A stretch of 64,000 nt of DNA from Streptococcus suis (GCF_002960445.1 NZ_POJD01000107.1:27942-91941), one strand, 5' to 3'; shown: positions 20,658 to 32,197, numbered from the stretch's first letter. Made by a program: numbers and translations. Notes: generated from the sequence alone by a model not told the origin.

Positions 20658-23447
20658 ATGAAATTAAAAGAAACCCTCAACTTAGGTCAAACGGCCTTCC
20701 CAATGCGTGCAGGTTTACCAACTCGTGAACCAGAATGGCAAAAGACTTGGGATGAAGCAAACTTGTATGCTCGTCGTCAAGAACTTAACGCAGGCAAGCC
20801 TGCCTTCCACCTACACGATGGCCCTCCATACGCAAATGGGAATATCCACGTTGGGCATGCTTTGAACAAGATTTCAAAAGACATCATCGTTCGTTCTAAG
20901 TCCATGTCAGGTTTCCGTGCCCCCTTTGTACCAGGTTGGGATACGCACGGTCTTCCGATTGAGCAAGTCTTGGCAAAACAAGGGGTCAAGCGCAAGGAAA
21001 TGGACCTGGTAGAATACCTTGAAATGTGTCGTGATTACGCTCTTAGCCAGGTTGACAAGCAACGTGATGATTTCAAGCGCTTGGGTGTTTCTGCAGACTG
21101 GGAAAATCCATATATCACCTTGACTAAAGACTACGAAGCAGCTCAAATCCGTGTTTTTGGAGCTATGGCGGACAAGGGCTATATCTACCGTGGTGCCAAG
21201 CCAGTCTATTGGTCATGGTCATCTGAATCTGCTCTTGCAGAAGCTGAAATCGAATACCATGACATTGACTCTACTTCTCTCTACTATGCCAACAAGGTCA
21301 AAGATGGCAAGGGGCTCTTGGATACGGATAGCTACATTGTTGTCTGGACAACCACTCCATTTACAGTAACCGCTTCGCGCGGTTTGACCATGGGAGCAGA
21401 CATTGACTATGTCTTGGTTCAACCTGCTGGCTCAGACCGTAAGTACATCTTGGCAGAAGCCTTGGTTGACAGCTTGGCAGCCAAATTCGGTTGGGAATCC
21501 TTTGAAGTGATTTCAAAACACAAGGGTGCTGAATTTGAATATATCGTGACCGAACACCCATGGGATGCTGAAGTTGATGAATTGGTTATCTTGGGTGACC
21601 ACGTCACAACGGATTCGGGTACTGGTATCGTCCATACGGCTCCAGGTTTTGGTGAGGATGACTACAATGTTGGTGTCAAATATAACTTGGAAGTTGCCGT
21701 AACGGTCAACGAACGTGGCTTGATGAATGAAGCTGCGGGTCCTGATTTTGAAGGTCAATTCTATGACAAGGTTGTACCAACGGTTAAGGAAAAATTGGGT
21801 GACTTGCTCCTTGCTAGCGAAGTCATCAATCACTCCTACCCATTCGACTGGAGAACCAAGAAGCCAATCATCTGGCGTGCAGTGCCACAGTGGTTTGCCT
21901 CTGTTTCTAAATTCCGTCAGGAAATCTTGGACCAAATTGAATCAACGACCTTTATTCCTGCTTGGGGTAAAACACGTCTTTACAACATGATCCGTGACCG
22001 TGGTGACTGGGTCATCTCTCGTCAACGTGCTTGGGGTGTGCCGCTTCCAATCTTCTATGCTGAAGACGGCACAGCCATTATGACAAAGGAAGTTACAGAC
22101 CACGTTGCTGCCCTTTTTGAAGAGCATGGTTCTATTATCTGGTGGAAATCAGAAGCCAAAGATCTTTTGCCAGCTGGTTTCACTCATCCAGGTTCACCAA
22201 ATGGCGAATTTACCAAAGAAACAGACATCATGGACGTTTGGTTTGACTCAGGTTCCTCTTGGAATGGCGTCATGAATGCCCGTGAAAACCTTGCCTATCC
22301 AGCAGACCTATACCTAGAAGGTTCTGACCAATACCGTGGTTGGTTTAACTCATCCTTGATCACCTCTGTAGCCGTAAATGGTCATGCCCCATACAAAGCT
22401 ATCTTGTCACAGGGCTTTGTCCTTGATGGTAAAGGCATGAAGATGTCTAAATCTCTAGGGAATACCATCCTTCCAAGTGATGTTGAGAAACAATTTGGTG
22501 CAGAAATCTTACGTCTGTGGGTAACTTCTGTGGATACTTCAAACGATGTGCGTGTATCAATGGATATTCTTGGACAGGTTTCTGAAACCTACCGTAAAAT
22601 CCGTAATACCCTTCGCTTCTTGATTGCCAACACTTCTGATTTCAATCCTGCAAGCGATGCGGTAGCCTACGACGAACTTCGTTCTGTTGACCAGTATCTT
22701 TTGGTGAAATTTAACAAGTTGGTAGCTCAAATCCGTGAAGCCTACGACAATTATGATTTCATGGCTATCTACAAGTCTGTCGTAAACTTTGTGACTCTTG
22801 ATTTGTCAGCTTTCTACCTCGATTTTGCCAAAGATGTCGTCTACATTGATGGTGCTAAATCACTTTCTCGTCGTCAGATGCAGACAGTATTCTATGACAT
22901 CTTGGTGAAAATTACCAAGCTCTTGACTCCGATCTTGCCACACACGGCAGAAGAAATCTGGTCCTACTTGGAACATGAAGCAGAAGAATTTGTACAATTG
23001 GCGGAAATGCCAGAGGTGGAAACATTTGGCAATGAAGCGCAGCTTTTAGCTGATTGGGAAAGCTTTATGGTCTTCCGTACAAAAGCTCAAAAAGCCTTGG
23101 AAGAAGCACGTAACGCTAAAGTGATTGGTAAATCGCTAGAAGCACATCTGACTGCCTATGTGTCACTTGAAACCAAGTCCTTCTTGGAGAGCTTGAATGC
23201 AGACCTGGCTCAGTTACTCATCGTTTCAAACTTGACAGTAACCACGGAAGCAGCTCCTGAAAGTGCACTTGTGGTGGATGAAGTTGCCTTTGCTGTAGAA
23301 CGTGCAGCCGGTGAAGTGTGTGATCGTTGCCGCCGCATTGATACTAGCGTTGTTGAGCGTAGCTATGGTGCAACAATCTGTGACCACTGTGCTAGCGTAG
23401 TAGAAGAAAACTTTGCTGAAGCAGTAGCTCAAGGTTTTGAAGCCTAA
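20658..23447 (+). CDS. ileS: Isoleucine-tRNA ligase
   Basis: Class Ia synthetase that charges tRNA-Ile and edits valine. 929 residues. HIGH-type HVGH at about residue 58 (20826-20850 region), editing domain CP1 with [17 protein letters not shown] and WFDSGSSW blocks, KMSKS at about residue 595, anticodon domain, and C-terminal zinc ribbon CDRC...CDHC. AAAGGAG precedes the ATG. Controlled by the upstream T-box. Confidence 0.98.
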   Translation: MKLKETLNLGQTAFPMRAGLPTREPEWQKTWDEANLYARRQELNAGKPAFHLHDGPPYANGNIHVGHALNKISKDIIVRSKSMSGFRAPFVPGWDTHGLPIEQVLAKQGVKRKEMDLVEYLEMCRDYALSQVDKQRDDFKRLGVSADWENPYITLTKDYEAAQIRVFGAMADKGYIYRGAKPVYWSWSSESALAEAEIEYHDIDSTSLYYANKVKDGKGLLDTDSYIVVWTTTPFTVTASRGLTMGADIDYVLVQPAGSDRKYILAEALVDSLAAKFGWESFEVISKHKGAEFEYIVTEHPWDAEVDELVILGDHVTTDSGTGIVHTAPGFGEDDYNVGVKYNLEVAVTVNERGLMNEAAGPDFEGQFYDKVVPTVKEKLGDLLLASEVINHSYPFDWRTKKPIIWRAVPQWFASVSKFRQEILDQIESTTFIPAWGKTRLYNMIRDRGDWVISRQRAWGVPLPIFYAEDGTAIMTKEVTDHVAALFEEHGSIIWWKSEAKDLLPAGFTHPGSPNGEFTKETDIMDVWFDSGSSWNGVMNARENLAYPADLYLEGSDQYRGWFNSSLITSVAVNGHAPYKAILSQGFVLDGKGMKMSKSLGNTILPSDVEKQFGAEILRLWVTSVDTSNDVRVSMDILGQVSETYRKIRNTLRFLIANTSDFNPASDAVAYDELRSVDQYLLVKFNKLVAQIREAYDNYDFMAIYKSVVNFVTLDLSAFYLDFAKDVVYIDGAKSLSRRQMQTVFYDILVKITKLLTPILPHTAEEIWSYLEHEAEEFVQLAEMPEVETFGNEAQLLADWESFMVFRTKAQKALEEARNAKVIGKSLEAHLTAYVSLETKSFLESLNADLAQLLIVSNLTVTTEAAPESALVVDEVAFAVERAAGEVCDRCRRIDTSVVERSYGATICDHCASVVEENFAEAVAQGFEA

Positions 23448-23468
23448 GCAATCCATATTCGTTAATTA

Positions 23469-23494
23469 AAGTCTATCTAGCGATAGGCTTTTTT
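23469..23494 (+). terminator. Terminator of ileS
   Basis: 9-bp stem AAGTCTATC/GATAGGCTT, TAGC loop, then T run. Confidence 0.85.
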
Positions 23495-23507
23495 ATTGTT
23501 AATTGGT

Positions 23508-23533
23508 CAAAAAAAGAAGCCCGTTGGCTTCTT
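23508..23533 (-). terminator. Terminator of the DUF1827 gene
   Basis: AAGAAGCC/GGCTTCTT with 4-nt loop; on the minus strand it ends in a T run. It overlaps the stop codon region. Confidence 0.8.
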
Positions 23534-23840
23534 AGATTTCAGTAATAATGGGAATAGACATTTCAATCAACCGTTCGGTATGGATGGTTTGAATAGCAGC
23601 CTTGTCAATTGTTCGTTCATCAATCTTGCGGTGAAGGAAGAAATCACGGATTTTTTCGATTTCGGATTGTTGCACAGCCCTGTATTTGTTGCTGATTAAG
23701 AGTTCATAGTGACGAGGGGCCTGGGTGAAAATAACATCTGTATTACCAGCAGAATAGGTTTCTACTAGAAAGGCATCGGTATTGGCCAACTGATTTTGGA
23801 CCAGGTATGAATGACTATTTGTCGTATTTATGATTTTCAT
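23532..23840 (-). CDS. DUF1827 family protein
   Basis: A 102-residue protein matching the streptococcal/lactococcal DUF1827 family (N-terminal MKIINTTNSHSYLVQ, middle VETYSAGNTDVIFT). Start at 23840 is set by AGGAGG six bases upstream. No catalytic motif seen; function unknown. Confidence 0.8.
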   Translation of the reverse strand: MKIINTTNSHSYLVQNQLANTDAFLVETYSAGNTDVIFTQAPRHYELLISNKYRAVQQSEIEKIRDFFLHRKIDERTIDKAAIQTIHTERLIEMSIPIITEI

Positions 23841-23895
23841 GTGGAACCTCCTACATCTCTTTAGTTCCATTATAGCACGCTAGGGGGTGTTTTGG

Positions 23896-24354
23896 CTAGT
23901 TATCAGATACATTTTCTTGCAATTTCCATTGTTCAATTCCCCACTTGTGACTGCCTCGTTTGAGTTTTTCGATGGCCTCATCGATTGGGAACCAGGCAAT
24001 GTGGTTAAAATCCTCTAAAGGTAGGCCGACCTGGTGATAGCTGGTCACTTGATAGATGTAAGCGGGGTTGTAGAAGTAGGTATCTCGATGGCTAGAGTAG
24101 AAATATTCGTCAGCCTGACCATAATAGTGACCAATTTCGGCTGTAAAACCAAGCTCTTCCATTAGTTCGCGTTCTAGGGCGATGAGATGATTTTCCCCTT
24201 TTTCGATTTCCCCACCTGGTAGGAACCAAGCACCATTTGGTGCTTGAACGAGGATGATATTTTCTTTCTTTTCATCAGGGATAACAGCATAGACACCAAA
24301 TCGATTTTGATAGTCTACGTCAGCCTTCTTTTCTCCAAAAACGGCAATATTCAT
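23896..24354 (-). CDS. Nudix hydrolase
   Basis: A 152-residue pyrophosphohydrolase. The Nudix box runs GGEIEKGE, seven residues, RELMEELGF, matching G-x5-E-x7-REUxEExGU fully. Substrate cannot be told from sequence; the MutT-like fold cleaves nucleoside diphosphate-X compounds. Located between clpE and DUF1827 on the same strand. Confidence 0.9.
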   Translation of the reverse strand: MNIAVFGEKKADVDYQNRFGVYAVIPDEKKENIILVQAPNGAWFLPGGEIEKGENHLIALERELMEELGFTAEIGHYYGQADEYFYSSHRDTYFYNPAYIYQVTSYHQVGLPLEDFNHIAWFPIDEAIEKLKRGSHKWGIEQWKLQENVSDN

Positions 24355-24475
24355 AGTAAACTAAGTCCTTTTTACAATTGAGATGACTATATTATACCAT
24401 TTTTCTTACATTTTTCCTCAGACTAGACTTTTCTGGTCAAATCAGGTATTTTTTATATGTGAGGAAGGATTTTTG

Positions 24476-24506
24476 AAAAAAGGGAACTGGTCAAGTTGCC
24501 AGTCCC
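24476..24506 (-). terminator. Terminator of clpE
   Basis: GGGAACTGG/CCAGTCCC (one bulge) followed on the minus strand by six T. Confidence 0.8.
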
Positions 24507-24517
24507 ACTTTTCCTAC

Positions 24518-26746
24518 TTATTTTGTTTTTGTATGTGCCTTGATTTGAATGTTCCCCTTGCTGGTCATAACAGCGCGAAGGTCTTTTTCGCTTGGGTTTT
24601 CCAAGTAGAAGTCTGTAATGGCATCTTCAATTTGATCTTGGATGGTTCTGCGAAGTGGCCGAGCCCCCATTTTGGGATCGTAACCTAGATCAACTAGCTT
24701 TTCTTTGACCTTATCTGTCACATGTAAGCTAATGCCGTTATTAGACAAGCGTTTGTTGACATCATCCAGCATGAGGCTGACAATTTCAAGGAGGTTTTCC
24801 TTGCTGAGTGGTTGGAACTCGATGATTCCGTCAAAGCGGTTCATGAATTCTGGACTGAAGAAATTGCTGAGTTGGCCAAGAACAGACTGGGTGCGACCTT
24901 CCATGGCTGCTCCAAAACCGACACTTGCTTCAACCTTACCAGTTCCAGCATTTGAAGTCATGATGATAATGGTGTCTTTGAAGCTGACTGTGCGTCCCTG
25001 TCCATCTGTCAGACGGCCGTCGTCTAGGACTTGGAGGAACATGTGCATGACATCAGGGTGAGCTTTTTCTACCTCATCCAAGAGGATGAGAGAGTAAGGA
25101 TTGCGGCGGACCTTTTCCGTTAGCTGTCCTGCTTCTTCATATCCTACATAACCTGGAGGGGCACCGACTAGCTTGGCAACGGCATGTTTCTCCATATACT
25201 CGGACATATCGAAGCGAATCATACTATCGGCTGAACCGAAGAGTTCAATCGCTAGTTGCTTGGACAGCTCTGTTTTACCGACACCGGTAGGTCCAACAAA
25301 GAGGAAGGAGCCAATTGGGCGGTTTGGAGCACCAAGACCAACACGGTTGCGGCGAATAGCCTTGGCGATTTTGTCTACAGCTTCATCTTGACCGATAACG
25401 TGTGCCTTGAGATCGCTAGCCAGGTTGATCAATTGAGATTGTTCTTTTTCTTTCAAATCACCAACAGGGATATTTGTTTTTTGTTCTACGATGGCTTCAA
25501 TTTCCTTTTCAGTAATGAGGGGAATATCTTCCTCGCTGATGGTTGCCTTTTGCATTTCCTTATACTTGGCAATCTGGTCGCGGAAATAGGCAGCCTTTTC
25601 ATAGTCCTCGTCACGAGTTGCTTGGGCCTTACGATTTTCGGCATCAATTAAGCGTTGGTCGATTTCTTTTGGATCAACAAAATTGAGGGTCAGGTTCATC
25701 TTAGAACCAGCTTCGTCCAGTAGGTCAATGGCCTTGTCTGGCAAGAAGCGGTCTTGGATATAGCGATTTGAAAGGACCGCAGCAGCTTCAATAGCTGCGT
25801 CAGAGTATTTGACATGGTGGTAGTCCTGATACTTATTCTGGATACCCTTGAGAATGATAATGGTTTCTTCAACGCTTGGTTCTTCGACCTTTACAGGTTG
25901 CATACGGCGTTCTAAGGCTGCATCCTTCTCGATAATACGGTATTCGTTGAGGGTTGTTGCACCGACTAGCTGCATTTCGCCACGGGCAAGGGCAGGTTTG
26001 AGGATATTTCCAGCATCCATATTGCCATCACCAGCAGAGCCAGCCCCGACAATCTCGTGGATTTCGTCAATAAAGAGGATAATCTCACGGCGGTTACGGA
26101 TTTCCTCCATGAGTTTTTGCATACGTTCTTCAAATTGGCCACGGATACCAGTCCCTTGTACCAGGCTGACAACGTCTAATCGGATGACTTCCTTACCTTG
26201 CAATTTTTGTGGCACATCGCCGTCGACAATTTTTTGAGCCAACCCTTCAACAACAGCGGTTTTACCAACACCTGGCTCACCGATGAGGACTGGGTTGTTC
26301 TTGGTACGGCGGTTGAGGATTTCGATGACACGTGTAATTTCTTGGTCACGGCCAATCACTGGGTCAATATCACCACGGCGGGCAATTTCCGTCACGTTGA
26401 TACCAAACTCTTCTAACAATCCATTTGGTTGTTGTGGTTGCTGAGGTGGTGGAGTTTGCCCACCACGCCCGTTGTTCCCTCCTGCTTGTGTTGGTGGGGT
26501 TTGGTCACGTTTCTTGCCAGCTGGAGTGTTTCCTGGATAGCCTCCCAAGTGATTGAAGAACTCGCTGAAAGGGTCCATATTATTTGGGTTTGTTAAATCC
26601 CCTAAACCACGCAAGATGGCATTATTAGGATCAGTTTTCATAATTTGGTAGCAGTTGTGGCAGAGATCTACCTGTTGTTGCTTACCATTCAGATTGGTAT
26701 AGAGATGGATGGTTGCATCGTTGATTTTACAGTTATGACAGAGCAT
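24518..26746 (-). CDS. clpE: ATP-dependent Clp protease ATP-binding subunit ClpE
   Basis: HSP100 unfoldase that partners ClpP in stress proteolysis. 742 residues from [10 protein letters not shown] at 26746, chosen by AGAGGTAG upstream. N-terminal zinc finger CHNC...CHNC (residues 3-6 and about 29-32) is the ClpE hallmark. First AAA+ module has [16 protein letters not shown] and Walker B LFIDEIHE; an UVR-like middle segment precedes the second module with [12 protein letters not shown] and [12 protein letters not shown] degenerate Pro/Gln/Gly linker follows the finger. A CtsR-like box lies at its promoter. Confidence 0.97.
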   Translation of the reverse strand: MLCHNCKINDATIHLYTNLNGKQQQVDLCHNCYQIMKTDPNNAILRGLGDLTNPNNMDPFSEFFNHLGGYPGNTPAGKKRDQTPPTQAGGNNGRGGQTPPPQQPQQPNGLLEEFGINVTEIARRGDIDPVIGRDQEITRVIEILNRRTKNNPVLIGEPGVGKTAVVEGLAQKIVDGDVPQKLQGKEVIRLDVVSLVQGTGIRGQFEERMQKLMEEIRNRREIILFIDEIHEIVGAGSAGDGNMDAGNILKPALARGEMQLVGATTLNEYRIIEKDAALERRMQPVKVEEPSVEETIIILKGIQNKYQDYHHVKYSDAAIEAAAVLSNRYIQDRFLPDKAIDLLDEAGSKMNLTLNFVDPKEIDQRLIDAENRKAQATRDEDYEKAAYFRDQIAKYKEMQKATISEEDIPLITEKEIEAIVEQKTNIPVGDLKEKEQSQLINLASDLKAHVIGQDEAVDKIAKAIRRNRVGLGAPNRPIGSFLFVGPTGVGKTELSKQLAIELFGSADSMIRFDMSEYMEKHAVAKLVGAPPGYVGYEEAGQLTEKVRRNPYSLILLDEVEKAHPDVMHMFLQVLDDGRLTDGQGRTVSFKDTIIIMTSNAGTGKVEASVGFGAAMEGRTQSVLGQLSNFFSPEFMNRFDGIIEFQPLSKENLLEIVSLMLDDVNKRLSNNGISLHVTDKVKEKLVDLGYDPKMGARPLRRTIQDQIEDAITDFYLENPSEKDLRAVMTSKGNIQIKAHTKTK

Positions 26747-26784
26747 CGTTCTACCTCTTTCTATGGAATGGACCTTTGTCAAAT

Positions 26785-26838
26785 AGTCAATAAAGGTCAG
26801 TTATAGCTTTATTATAACAAGATTTAGGGAAAAATCAA
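26785..26838 (-). promoter_or_regulatory. clpE promoter with CtsR-like operator
   Basis: On the minus strand TTGATT (26833-26838), 16 bp, TATAAT (26811-26816). Just downstream, plus-strand AGTCAATAAAGGTCAGT (26785-26801) fits the tandem heptad GGTCAAA-N3-GGTCAAA of CtsR at 10 or 11 of 14 positions, placed to block transcription. Confidence 0.7.
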
Positions 26839-26964
26839 GAAACTGCTATATTCGGAACATAATCACTTGGATGCCTTGGAACTGACAAGAAAATGTTGAA
26901 AAATCAAGACTTTTTTTATAATATGTGGTAAAATGTTTTTATAAAAAGGATTAGGAGAAGGAAT

Positions 26965-27195
26965 ATGGAATCACATTTGGTGAGAATTATCAATCGTCTG
27001 GAAGCTATGGCTAACGATGGCGGTACATTGAAACGTAATTTTGAGCGTGAAGGTGTTGTTGTTGCAGAAGTGGCTTATAGCTATGACGAGGAAAATGGTT
27101 CAGTATTTACCTTGCGTGATGTCGCTGCTCGTGAAACCTATACGTTTGACAGCATTGACTTGATTGCGATGGAAATCTACGAATTGTTGTACTAA
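26965..27195 (+). CDS. DUF1797 (YkuJ-like) family protein
   Basis: A 76-residue acidic protein matching the small DUF1797 family throughout (RIINRLEAMANDGG, FDSIDLIAMEIYELLY). Crystal structures of the family show a small alpha/beta fold; role unknown. AGGAGAAGG ribosome site; its own promoter (TATAAT near 26920) and terminator. Confidence 0.8.
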   Translation: MESHLVRIINRLEAMANDGGTLKRNFEREGVVVAEVAYSYDEENGSVFTLRDVAARETYTFDSIDLIAMEIYELLY

Positions 27196-27206
27196 GAACA
27201 AGCTCG

Positions 27207-27227
27207 AGCACCGATAGGTGCTTTTTT
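27207..27227 (+). terminator. Terminator after DUF1797 gene
   Basis: AGCACC-GATA-GGTGCT followed by T run. Confidence 0.85.
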
Positions 27228-27260
27228 CTTGCAATAAAATGAATATCTAAGCAAAAATAG

Positions 27261-27288
27261 TTGCATAAATATTCAAAAATGGTATAAT
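27261..27288 (+). promoter_or_regulatory. Promoter of ABC transporter genes
   Basis: TTGCAT, 16-bp spacer ending TGG, TATAAT; 32 bp before the permease start. Confidence 0.8.
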
Positions 27289-27319
27289 GGTGTCTAGATC
27301 ATATTTGAGGAGTGAATGA

Positions 27320-28000
27320 ATGGATTTTTCTTTCTTGCCTGATTATTGGGCATATTTTAATTATGGGGCCCTTGTAACCCTTATTATCGCTTTTTTCTCG
27401 GTTTTCTTTGGTAGTATTTTAGGGACGCTCTTGGCCTTTGCCCAACGCAGTAGATATAAGGTTCTGGTTTGGCTTGCCAATATTTATGTATGGATTTTCC
27501 GCGGTACTCCAATGGTAGTACAGATTATGATTGCCTTTGCCATGACCAATTTTGTTGCACCGACTATCCAAATAGGGATTTTAGATGTAGATTTGACGCG
27601 TTTAATTCCAGGGATTATTGTCATTTCTATGAACTCCGCAGCCTATGTGTCTGAAACCATTCGTGCGGGTATCAATGCTGTGCCAAAGGGTCAATTGGAA
27701 GCAGCTTATTCATTAGGTATTCGTCCAAAACAAGCCATGCGCTATGTCATTATGCCACAGGCTATCAAGAATATTCTCCCTGCTTTGGGAAATGAGTTTG
27801 TAACCATTGTTAAGGACAGTTCGCTCCTGTCAACCATTGGTGTTATTGAGTTGTGGAATGGGGCACAGACGGTTGCTACGACGACTTATCTCACTCAAAG
27901 TCCGCTTATTTTTGCAGCCTTCTATTATTTGATGATGACCAGTATTTTGACCCTAGGCATTCAAGCTCTTGAGAAAAAATTAAACAAGGGAGGACACTAA
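27320..28000 (+). CDS. Amino-acid ABC transporter permease
   Basis: 226-residue inner-membrane permease of the polar amino-acid (His/Glu/Gln/Arg) family with five predicted helices. The EAA loop that contacts the ATPase is [24 protein letters not shown] around residue 125-148. GTPMVVQ near residue 62 is typical. Cotranscribed with the ATPase (1-bp gap). No substrate-binding protein or second permease is adjacent, so the binding component must be encoded elsewhere. Confidence 0.92.
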   Translation: MDFSFLPDYWAYFNYGALVTLIIAFFSVFFGSILGTLLAFAQRSRYKVLVWLANIYVWIFRGTPMVVQIMIAFAMTNFVAPTIQIGILDVDLTRLIPGIIVISMNSAAYVSETIRAGINAVPKGQLEAAYSLGIRPKQAMRYVIMPQAIKNILPALGNEFVTIVKDSSLLSTIGVIELWNGAQTVATTTYLTQSPLIFAAFYYLMMTSILTLGIQALEKKLNKGGH

Positions 28001-28001
28001 G

Positions 28002-28736
28002 ATGACAGAAGCAATTATTTCCATAAAAGATCTTCATAAGTATTTTGGTGAAAATGAAGTTTTAAAAGGGATTGATTTAGATATCCAGCAAGGTCAAGTG
28101 GTTGTCATTATCGGTCCCTCAGGTTCAGGAAAATCAACTTTCTTGCGTACCATGAATCTCTTAGAGGTACCGACCAAGGGGACGGTGACTTTTGAAGGGG
28201 TCGATATTACGGACAAATCCAATGATATTTTCAAGATGCGTGAGAAGATGGGAATGGTTTTCCAGCAGTTTAACCTTTTTCCAAATATGACCGTATTAGA
28301 AAATATTACCCTGTCACCTATTAAGACAAAAGGAATTGCTAAGGCAGAGGCAGAAGCTAAGGCGCATGAATTGTTGGCAAAAGTTGGTTTGCCTGACAAG
28401 GCGGATGCCTATCCACAAAGTCTATCAGGTGGTCAGCAGCAACGGATTGCCATTGCCCGTGGTTTGGCCATGGATCCAGATGTCTTGCTCTTTGATGAGC
28501 CGACCTCAGCCCTTGATCCTGAAATGGTTGGTGAGGTACTTGCGGTTATGCAGGACTTGGCTAAGTCAGGGATGACCATGGTAATCGTAACCCATGAAAT
28601 GGGCTTTGCGCGTGAAGTAGCAGACCGAGTTATCTTTATGGATGGAGGCTATATTGTTGAAGATGGAACTCCAGAAGAAGTTTTTGAACACACCAAGGAA
28701 GAACGGACTAAGGATTTCTTATCCAAAGTCTTATAA
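28002..28736 (+). CDS. Amino-acid ABC transporter ATP-binding protein
   Basis: 244-residue GlnQ-like ATPase. Walker [10 protein letters not shown] near 37-45, Q-loop FQQFNLFPN, signature [14 protein letters not shown], Walker [14 protein letters not shown]-loop VTHEM. Energises uptake with the upstream permease. Terminator follows at 28741. Confidence 0.94.
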   Translation: MTEAIISIKDLHKYFGENEVLKGIDLDIQQGQVVVIIGPSGSGKSTFLRTMNLLEVPTKGTVTFEGVDITDKSNDIFKMREKMGMVFQQFNLFPNMTVLENITLSPIKTKGIAKAEAEAKAHELLAKVGLPDKADAYPQSLSGGQQQRIAIARGLAMDPDVLLFDEPTSALDPEMVGEVLAVMQDLAKSGMTMVIVTHEMGFAREVADRVIFMDGGYIVEDGTPEEVFEHTKEERTKDFLSKVL

Positions 28737-28740
28737 GCTC

Positions 28741-28766
28741 AACTCCGACATTGTTCGGAGTTTTTT
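28741..28766 (+). terminator. Terminator of ABC transporter operon
   Basis: AACTCCGA/TCGGAGTT with 6-nt loop and T run. Confidence 0.85.
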
Positions 28767-28819
28767 GCTGTTTTCAGATGAATTGGGTGAGAACCTAGTC
28801 AAATCAGTGGCAAATAGGG

Positions 28820-28825
28820 TATAAT
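28820..28825 (+). promoter_or_regulatory. folD -10 box
   Basis: TATAAT 28 bp before folD; a weak TAGTCA lies 18 bp upstream. Confidence 0.6.
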
Positions 28826-28852
28826 GAAGAAAAAGTGAGGAGATTTTAAGCA

Positions 28853-29701
28853 ATGACAGTGATTGATGGAAAGGCCTTGGCAGCCAAAATGCAGGCAGCT
28901 CTGGCAGAAAAAACAGCTCGATTAAAAGTGGAGAAGGGCTTGGTACCAGGCTTGGTCGTTATTTTGGTTGGAGAAGACCCAGCCAGCCAGGTCTATGTTC
29001 GCAATAAAGAACGTTCAGCCCTTGCAGCTGGTTTTAAGAGTGAGGTTGTACGAGTGCCAGCTAGCATTTCAGAAGAAGAACTTTTGGAATTGATTGAGCG
29101 CTACAATCAAGATGATGCATGGCATGGTATTTTGGTGCAGTTGCCTCTACCAGCCCACATCAGCGAAGAAAAAGTTTTGTTGGCCATTGACCCAGATAAG
29201 GATGTGGACGGTTTTCATCCGACCAATATGGGTAAATTCTGGTCAGGTCATCCGGTCATGATTCCGTCAACTCCAGCAGGAATTATGGAGATGTTCAAGG
29301 AATACCGGATTGACCTAGAAGGCAAAACAGCGCTGGTTATTGGTCGTTCCAATATCGTTGGCAAACCCACGGCCCAGCTCCTTTTGGATGCCAATGCAAC
29401 TGTAACCATTGCTCATTCACGTACAAAAAATCTGGCAGAATTAGCTCGTCAGGCGGATATTTTAGTCGTTGCGATTGGTCGTGGACATTTTGTAACCAAG
29501 GAATTTGTCAAGCCAGGTGCAGTAGTGATTGACGTTGGTATGAACCGTGATGAAAATGGCAAACTGATTGGGGATGTCAAGTATGATGAGGTAGCAGAAG
29601 TTGCTAGTCACATTACCCCTGTTCCAGGTGGAGTTGGCCCTATGACCATTACCATGCTCATGGAACAGACTTTTGAGGCTTGTGTCAGAAGTGGGAAATA
29701 G
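28853..29701 (+). CDS. folD: Bifunctional methylene-THF dehydrogenase / methenyl-THF cyclohydrolase
   Basis: One-carbon metabolism enzyme that makes 10-formyl-THF with NADP. 282 residues. Catalytic VRNKERSA (Tyr-x-x-x-Lys type, YVRNK) near residue 50, signature GILVQLPLP near 97, NADP loop [11 protein letters not shown] near 165, C-terminal [10 protein letters not shown]. Own promoter and terminator. Confidence 0.97.
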   Translation: MTVIDGKALAAKMQAALAEKTARLKVEKGLVPGLVVILVGEDPASQVYVRNKERSALAAGFKSEVVRVPASISEEELLELIERYNQDDAWHGILVQLPLPAHISEEKVLLAIDPDKDVDGFHPTNMGKFWSGHPVMIPSTPAGIMEMFKEYRIDLEGKTALVIGRSNIVGKPTAQLLLDANATVTIAHSRTKNLAELARQADILVVAIGRGHFVTKEFVKPGAVVIDVGMNRDENGKLIGDVKYDEVAEVASHITPVPGGVGPMTITMLMEQTFEACVRSGK

Positions 29702-29711
29702 GTAAGTAGGC

Positions 29712-29741
29712 GAGGTTGGCAAGAGCTGACCTCATTTTTTT
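29712..29741 (+). terminator. Terminator of folD
   Basis: 9-bp stem GAGGTTGGC/GCTGACCTC (two G-T pairs), AAGA loop, T run. Confidence 0.75.
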
Positions 29742-29745
29742 ATAA

Positions 29746-29774
29746 GAAAAATCCCCAGTCATGAAACTGGGGAT
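29746..29774 (-). terminator. Terminator of the zinc metalloprotease gene
   Basis: ATCCCCAGT/ACTGGGGAT 9-bp stem, followed on the minus strand by a T run. Confidence 0.85.
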
Positions 29775-29779
29775 CGCTT

Positions 29780-30688
29780 TTATGGATTGCTTACTGAGAA
29801 GGTGTCGGCGTGGGCAAGGTCACCATAGGTATAGCCGAGGTTAAACCATTTTTTACGTTGCTCAGAAGTACCGTGGGTGAAACTATCTGGGACAGTACGG
29901 CCGTAGGCTTCTTGTTGGAGAGTGTCATCACCAACTGCATGGGCAGCATTCATGGCTTCATCAATATCGCCAACGTCTAAGATACCCTGACCATCGACAT
30001 ATTTGGCCCAGGCTCCTGCATAGTAGTCAGCTTGCAATTCTAGACGGACATTGAGGGCATTGCCTTCCTTGTCTGATAATTGAGCACGTTTTTGGTGGTA
30101 GGCACCAAGGACTTCCAATTCATTTTGGACATGGTGACCAACTTCATGAGCGATGACATAGGCCATGGCAAAGTCACCAGCAGCCTTGTATTTGCTAGTA
30201 AGTTCTTGATAAAAAGAAGTATCAATATAAATCTTGCGGTCAGCTGAACAATAGAAGGGGCCGGCTTGAGCAGAACCGGTTCCACAGCCTGTTTGGGTCT
30301 GGTCCGTATAGAAAACAAGGGTTGGTGCTTGGTAGGTTAGACCATTTCTTGCAAACTCTTGTGTCCAAAAATCTTCTGTTGAGGCCAGTACCTTACTCAT
30401 GAATTCTGCATCTGCGTCAGAAACACTGGTACCGCTTGTCGTAACCTGGCTAGACTGATAAGGATTGGTGTTGGTTGTTGGTGAAAGTAGACCACCTAGG
30501 TTGGACATGCCACCAAAGACAAAGAGGAGAACCACTAGTAGCAATTTTCCCTTCCAGCCCAGACGGGAGAAGAGCAGGCTAAGTAAGAGATTTCCACCAG
30601 CTGAACCACCAGAGAAAGAGGGACCTGAGCTTCTTTGTCCCCTGCGGTCTTCAATATTGGAACTTTTTCGTAAATCATCAATTTTCAT
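29780..30688 (-). CDS. YpfJ-family neutral zinc metallopeptidase
   Basis: 302-residue membrane-anchored protein. Start MKIDDLRKSS at 30688 behind AAGGAG (a tandem ATG at 30691 is possible). Basic, Gly/Ser-rich N-terminal tail, one transmembrane helix (about 43-62), then an external domain with zinc motif HEVGHHVQ (HExxH) near residue 180 and the third-ligand region QADYYAGAW. It matches the neutral zinc metallopeptidase family PF04228. Substrate unknown. Confidence 0.88.
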   Translation of the reverse strand: MKIDDLRKSSNIEDRRGQRSSGPSFSGGSAGGNLLLSLLFSRLGWKGKLLLVVLLFVFGGMSNLGGLLSPTTNTNPYQSSQVTTSGTSVSDADAEFMSKVLASTEDFWTQEFARNGLTYQAPTLVFYTDQTQTGCGTGSAQAGPFYCSADRKIYIDTSFYQELTSKYKAAGDFAMAYVIAHEVGHHVQNELEVLGAYHQKRAQLSDKEGNALNVRLELQADYYAGAWAKYVDGQGILDVGDIDEAMNAAHAVGDDTLQQEAYGRTVPDSFTHGTSEQRKKWFNLGYTYGDLAHADTFSVSNP

Positions 30689-30816
30689 CATAAACTCCTT
30701 AGAACCTGTCATCAAGTTCCTATTTTCTCACACACTATTATATAGCAAATTGCAGAAAAAAACACAGGAAAGCTATTGGAAATGATATGTCCAGTTCTGT
30801 ATAAATGTGCAATTTT

Positions 30817-30825
30817 TGGTATAAT
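30817..30825 (+). promoter_or_regulatory. Extended -10 promoter of xseA operon
   Basis: TGGTATAAT 28 bp before the xseA start. Confidence 0.7.
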
Positions 30826-30853
30826 AGTAGAGATACAGACAGAAGGAGTGGAC

Positions 30854-32197
30854 ATGGTTGAATATTTAACGGTTAGCCATCTAACTAAGTATTTAAAATT
30901 AAAGTTTGACCGCGATCCTTATTTGGAGAAGGTCTATTTAACAGGGCAAGTGTCCAATTTCCGCAAACGACCTAGCCATCAATATTTTTCGCTCAAGGAT
31001 GACAAGGCGGTCATCCAAGCGACCATGTGGGCTGGCGTCTATAAAAATCTGGGCTTTGATCTTGAAGAGGGAATGAAAATCAATGCGGTTGGTCGTGTGC
31101 AATTGTACGAGCCTAGTGGTGCTTATTCCATCATAATTGAAAAGGCAGAGCCAGACGGTATTGGTGCCCTAGCTATCAAGTTTGAACAGCTCAAACAAGC
31201 TCTGACCCAGGAAGGCCTGTTTAAGCAAGAATTCAAGCAGGAATTGCCACGGTTTACCAAGAAAATAGGGGTTATAACCAGTCCGAGTGGAGCAGTCATT
31301 CAAGATATTATTACCACGGTCAGTCGGCGGTTTCCTGGTGTGGAAATTGTCCTCTATCCGACCAAGGTGCAAGGAGATGGGGCTGCCCAGGAAGTTGTTG
31401 CCAATATCCAAAGAGCCAATGAGCGTGATGATTTGGATGTTCTCATCGTCGGTCGTGGTGGTGGTTCTATTGAAGACCTGTGGGCTTTCAATGAGGAAAT
31501 AGTGGTTCGGGCTATTTTTGAATCACGTATTCCTATCATTTCCAGTGTGGGTCACGAAACGGATACAACTCTGGCAGACTTTGTGGCAGACCGCAGGGCA
31601 GCCACTCCGACAGCTGCAGCAGAATTGGCAACCCCTGTGACCAAGGCAGATTTGCTGGGTTATTTAAGTCAGCAGGAAAATCGAGCCTATCAGGCCATGA
31701 CCAATCGCTTGAAATTCCTGAGAGGTCAGGTTGAGAAAATTAGCCAATCAGTTATGTTTCGGCAGCCTGAACGCTTATACGATGGTTATTTGCAAAAATT
31801 AGACCGCTTGACCAATCAATTGCAGACACGAATGAAAGAAGTATATAGCCAGCAGAAACAGGCTAGCTTATTACTCAATCAACGTCTACAAGGCTTACAA
31901 CTTGGCCCTAAAGTCGAGAGTTTCCAAGAAAGAATTATCCAGCAGGAACGGCTTTTAAAAAGCAATATGGCCAATATCTATGATAATAAGATGGCCAAGG
32001 CAGATAAGCTGATTGAGGCCTTAACCATGCTAGATACCAGTCGCATTGTGGCTCGTGGTTATGCCATGCTTTTACAAGATGGTCGGGTTTTAGACAGTGT
32101 GGAAACGATACAAAAGGGTGAACACCTGACCATTCAGATGAAGGATGGTCAACTTGATGTGGAGGTAAATCATGTCCAAAAAGACAAAAACATTTGA
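30854..32197 (+). CDS. xseA: Exodeoxyribonuclease VII large subunit
   Basis: Degrades single-strand DNA with XseB. 447 residues from ATG 30854 (AGAAGGAG upstream; the longer frame runs through the promoter). N-terminal OB fold ([11 protein letters not shown]), central catalytic region with [14 protein letters not shown] and [38 protein letters not shown], then long coiled coil. Overlaps xseB by 26 bp; heads an overlapping run to recN. Confidence 0.97.
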   Translation: MVEYLTVSHLTKYLKLKFDRDPYLEKVYLTGQVSNFRKRPSHQYFSLKDDKAVIQATMWAGVYKNLGFDLEEGMKINAVGRVQLYEPSGAYSIIIEKAEPDGIGALAIKFEQLKQALTQEGLFKQEFKQELPRFTKKIGVITSPSGAVIQDIITTVSRRFPGVEIVLYPTKVQGDGAAQEVVANIQRANERDDLDVLIVGRGGGSIEDLWAFNEEIVVRAIFESRIPIISSVGHETDTTLADFVADRRAATPTAAAELATPVTKADLLGYLSQQENRAYQAMTNRLKFLRGQVEKISQSVMFRQPERLYDGYLQKLDRLTNQLQTRMKEVYSQQKQASLLLNQRLQGLQLGPKVESFQERIIQQERLLKSNMANIYDNKMAKADKLIEALTMLDTSRIVARGYAMLLQDGRVLDSVETIQKGEHLTIQMKDGQLDVEVNHVQKDKNI

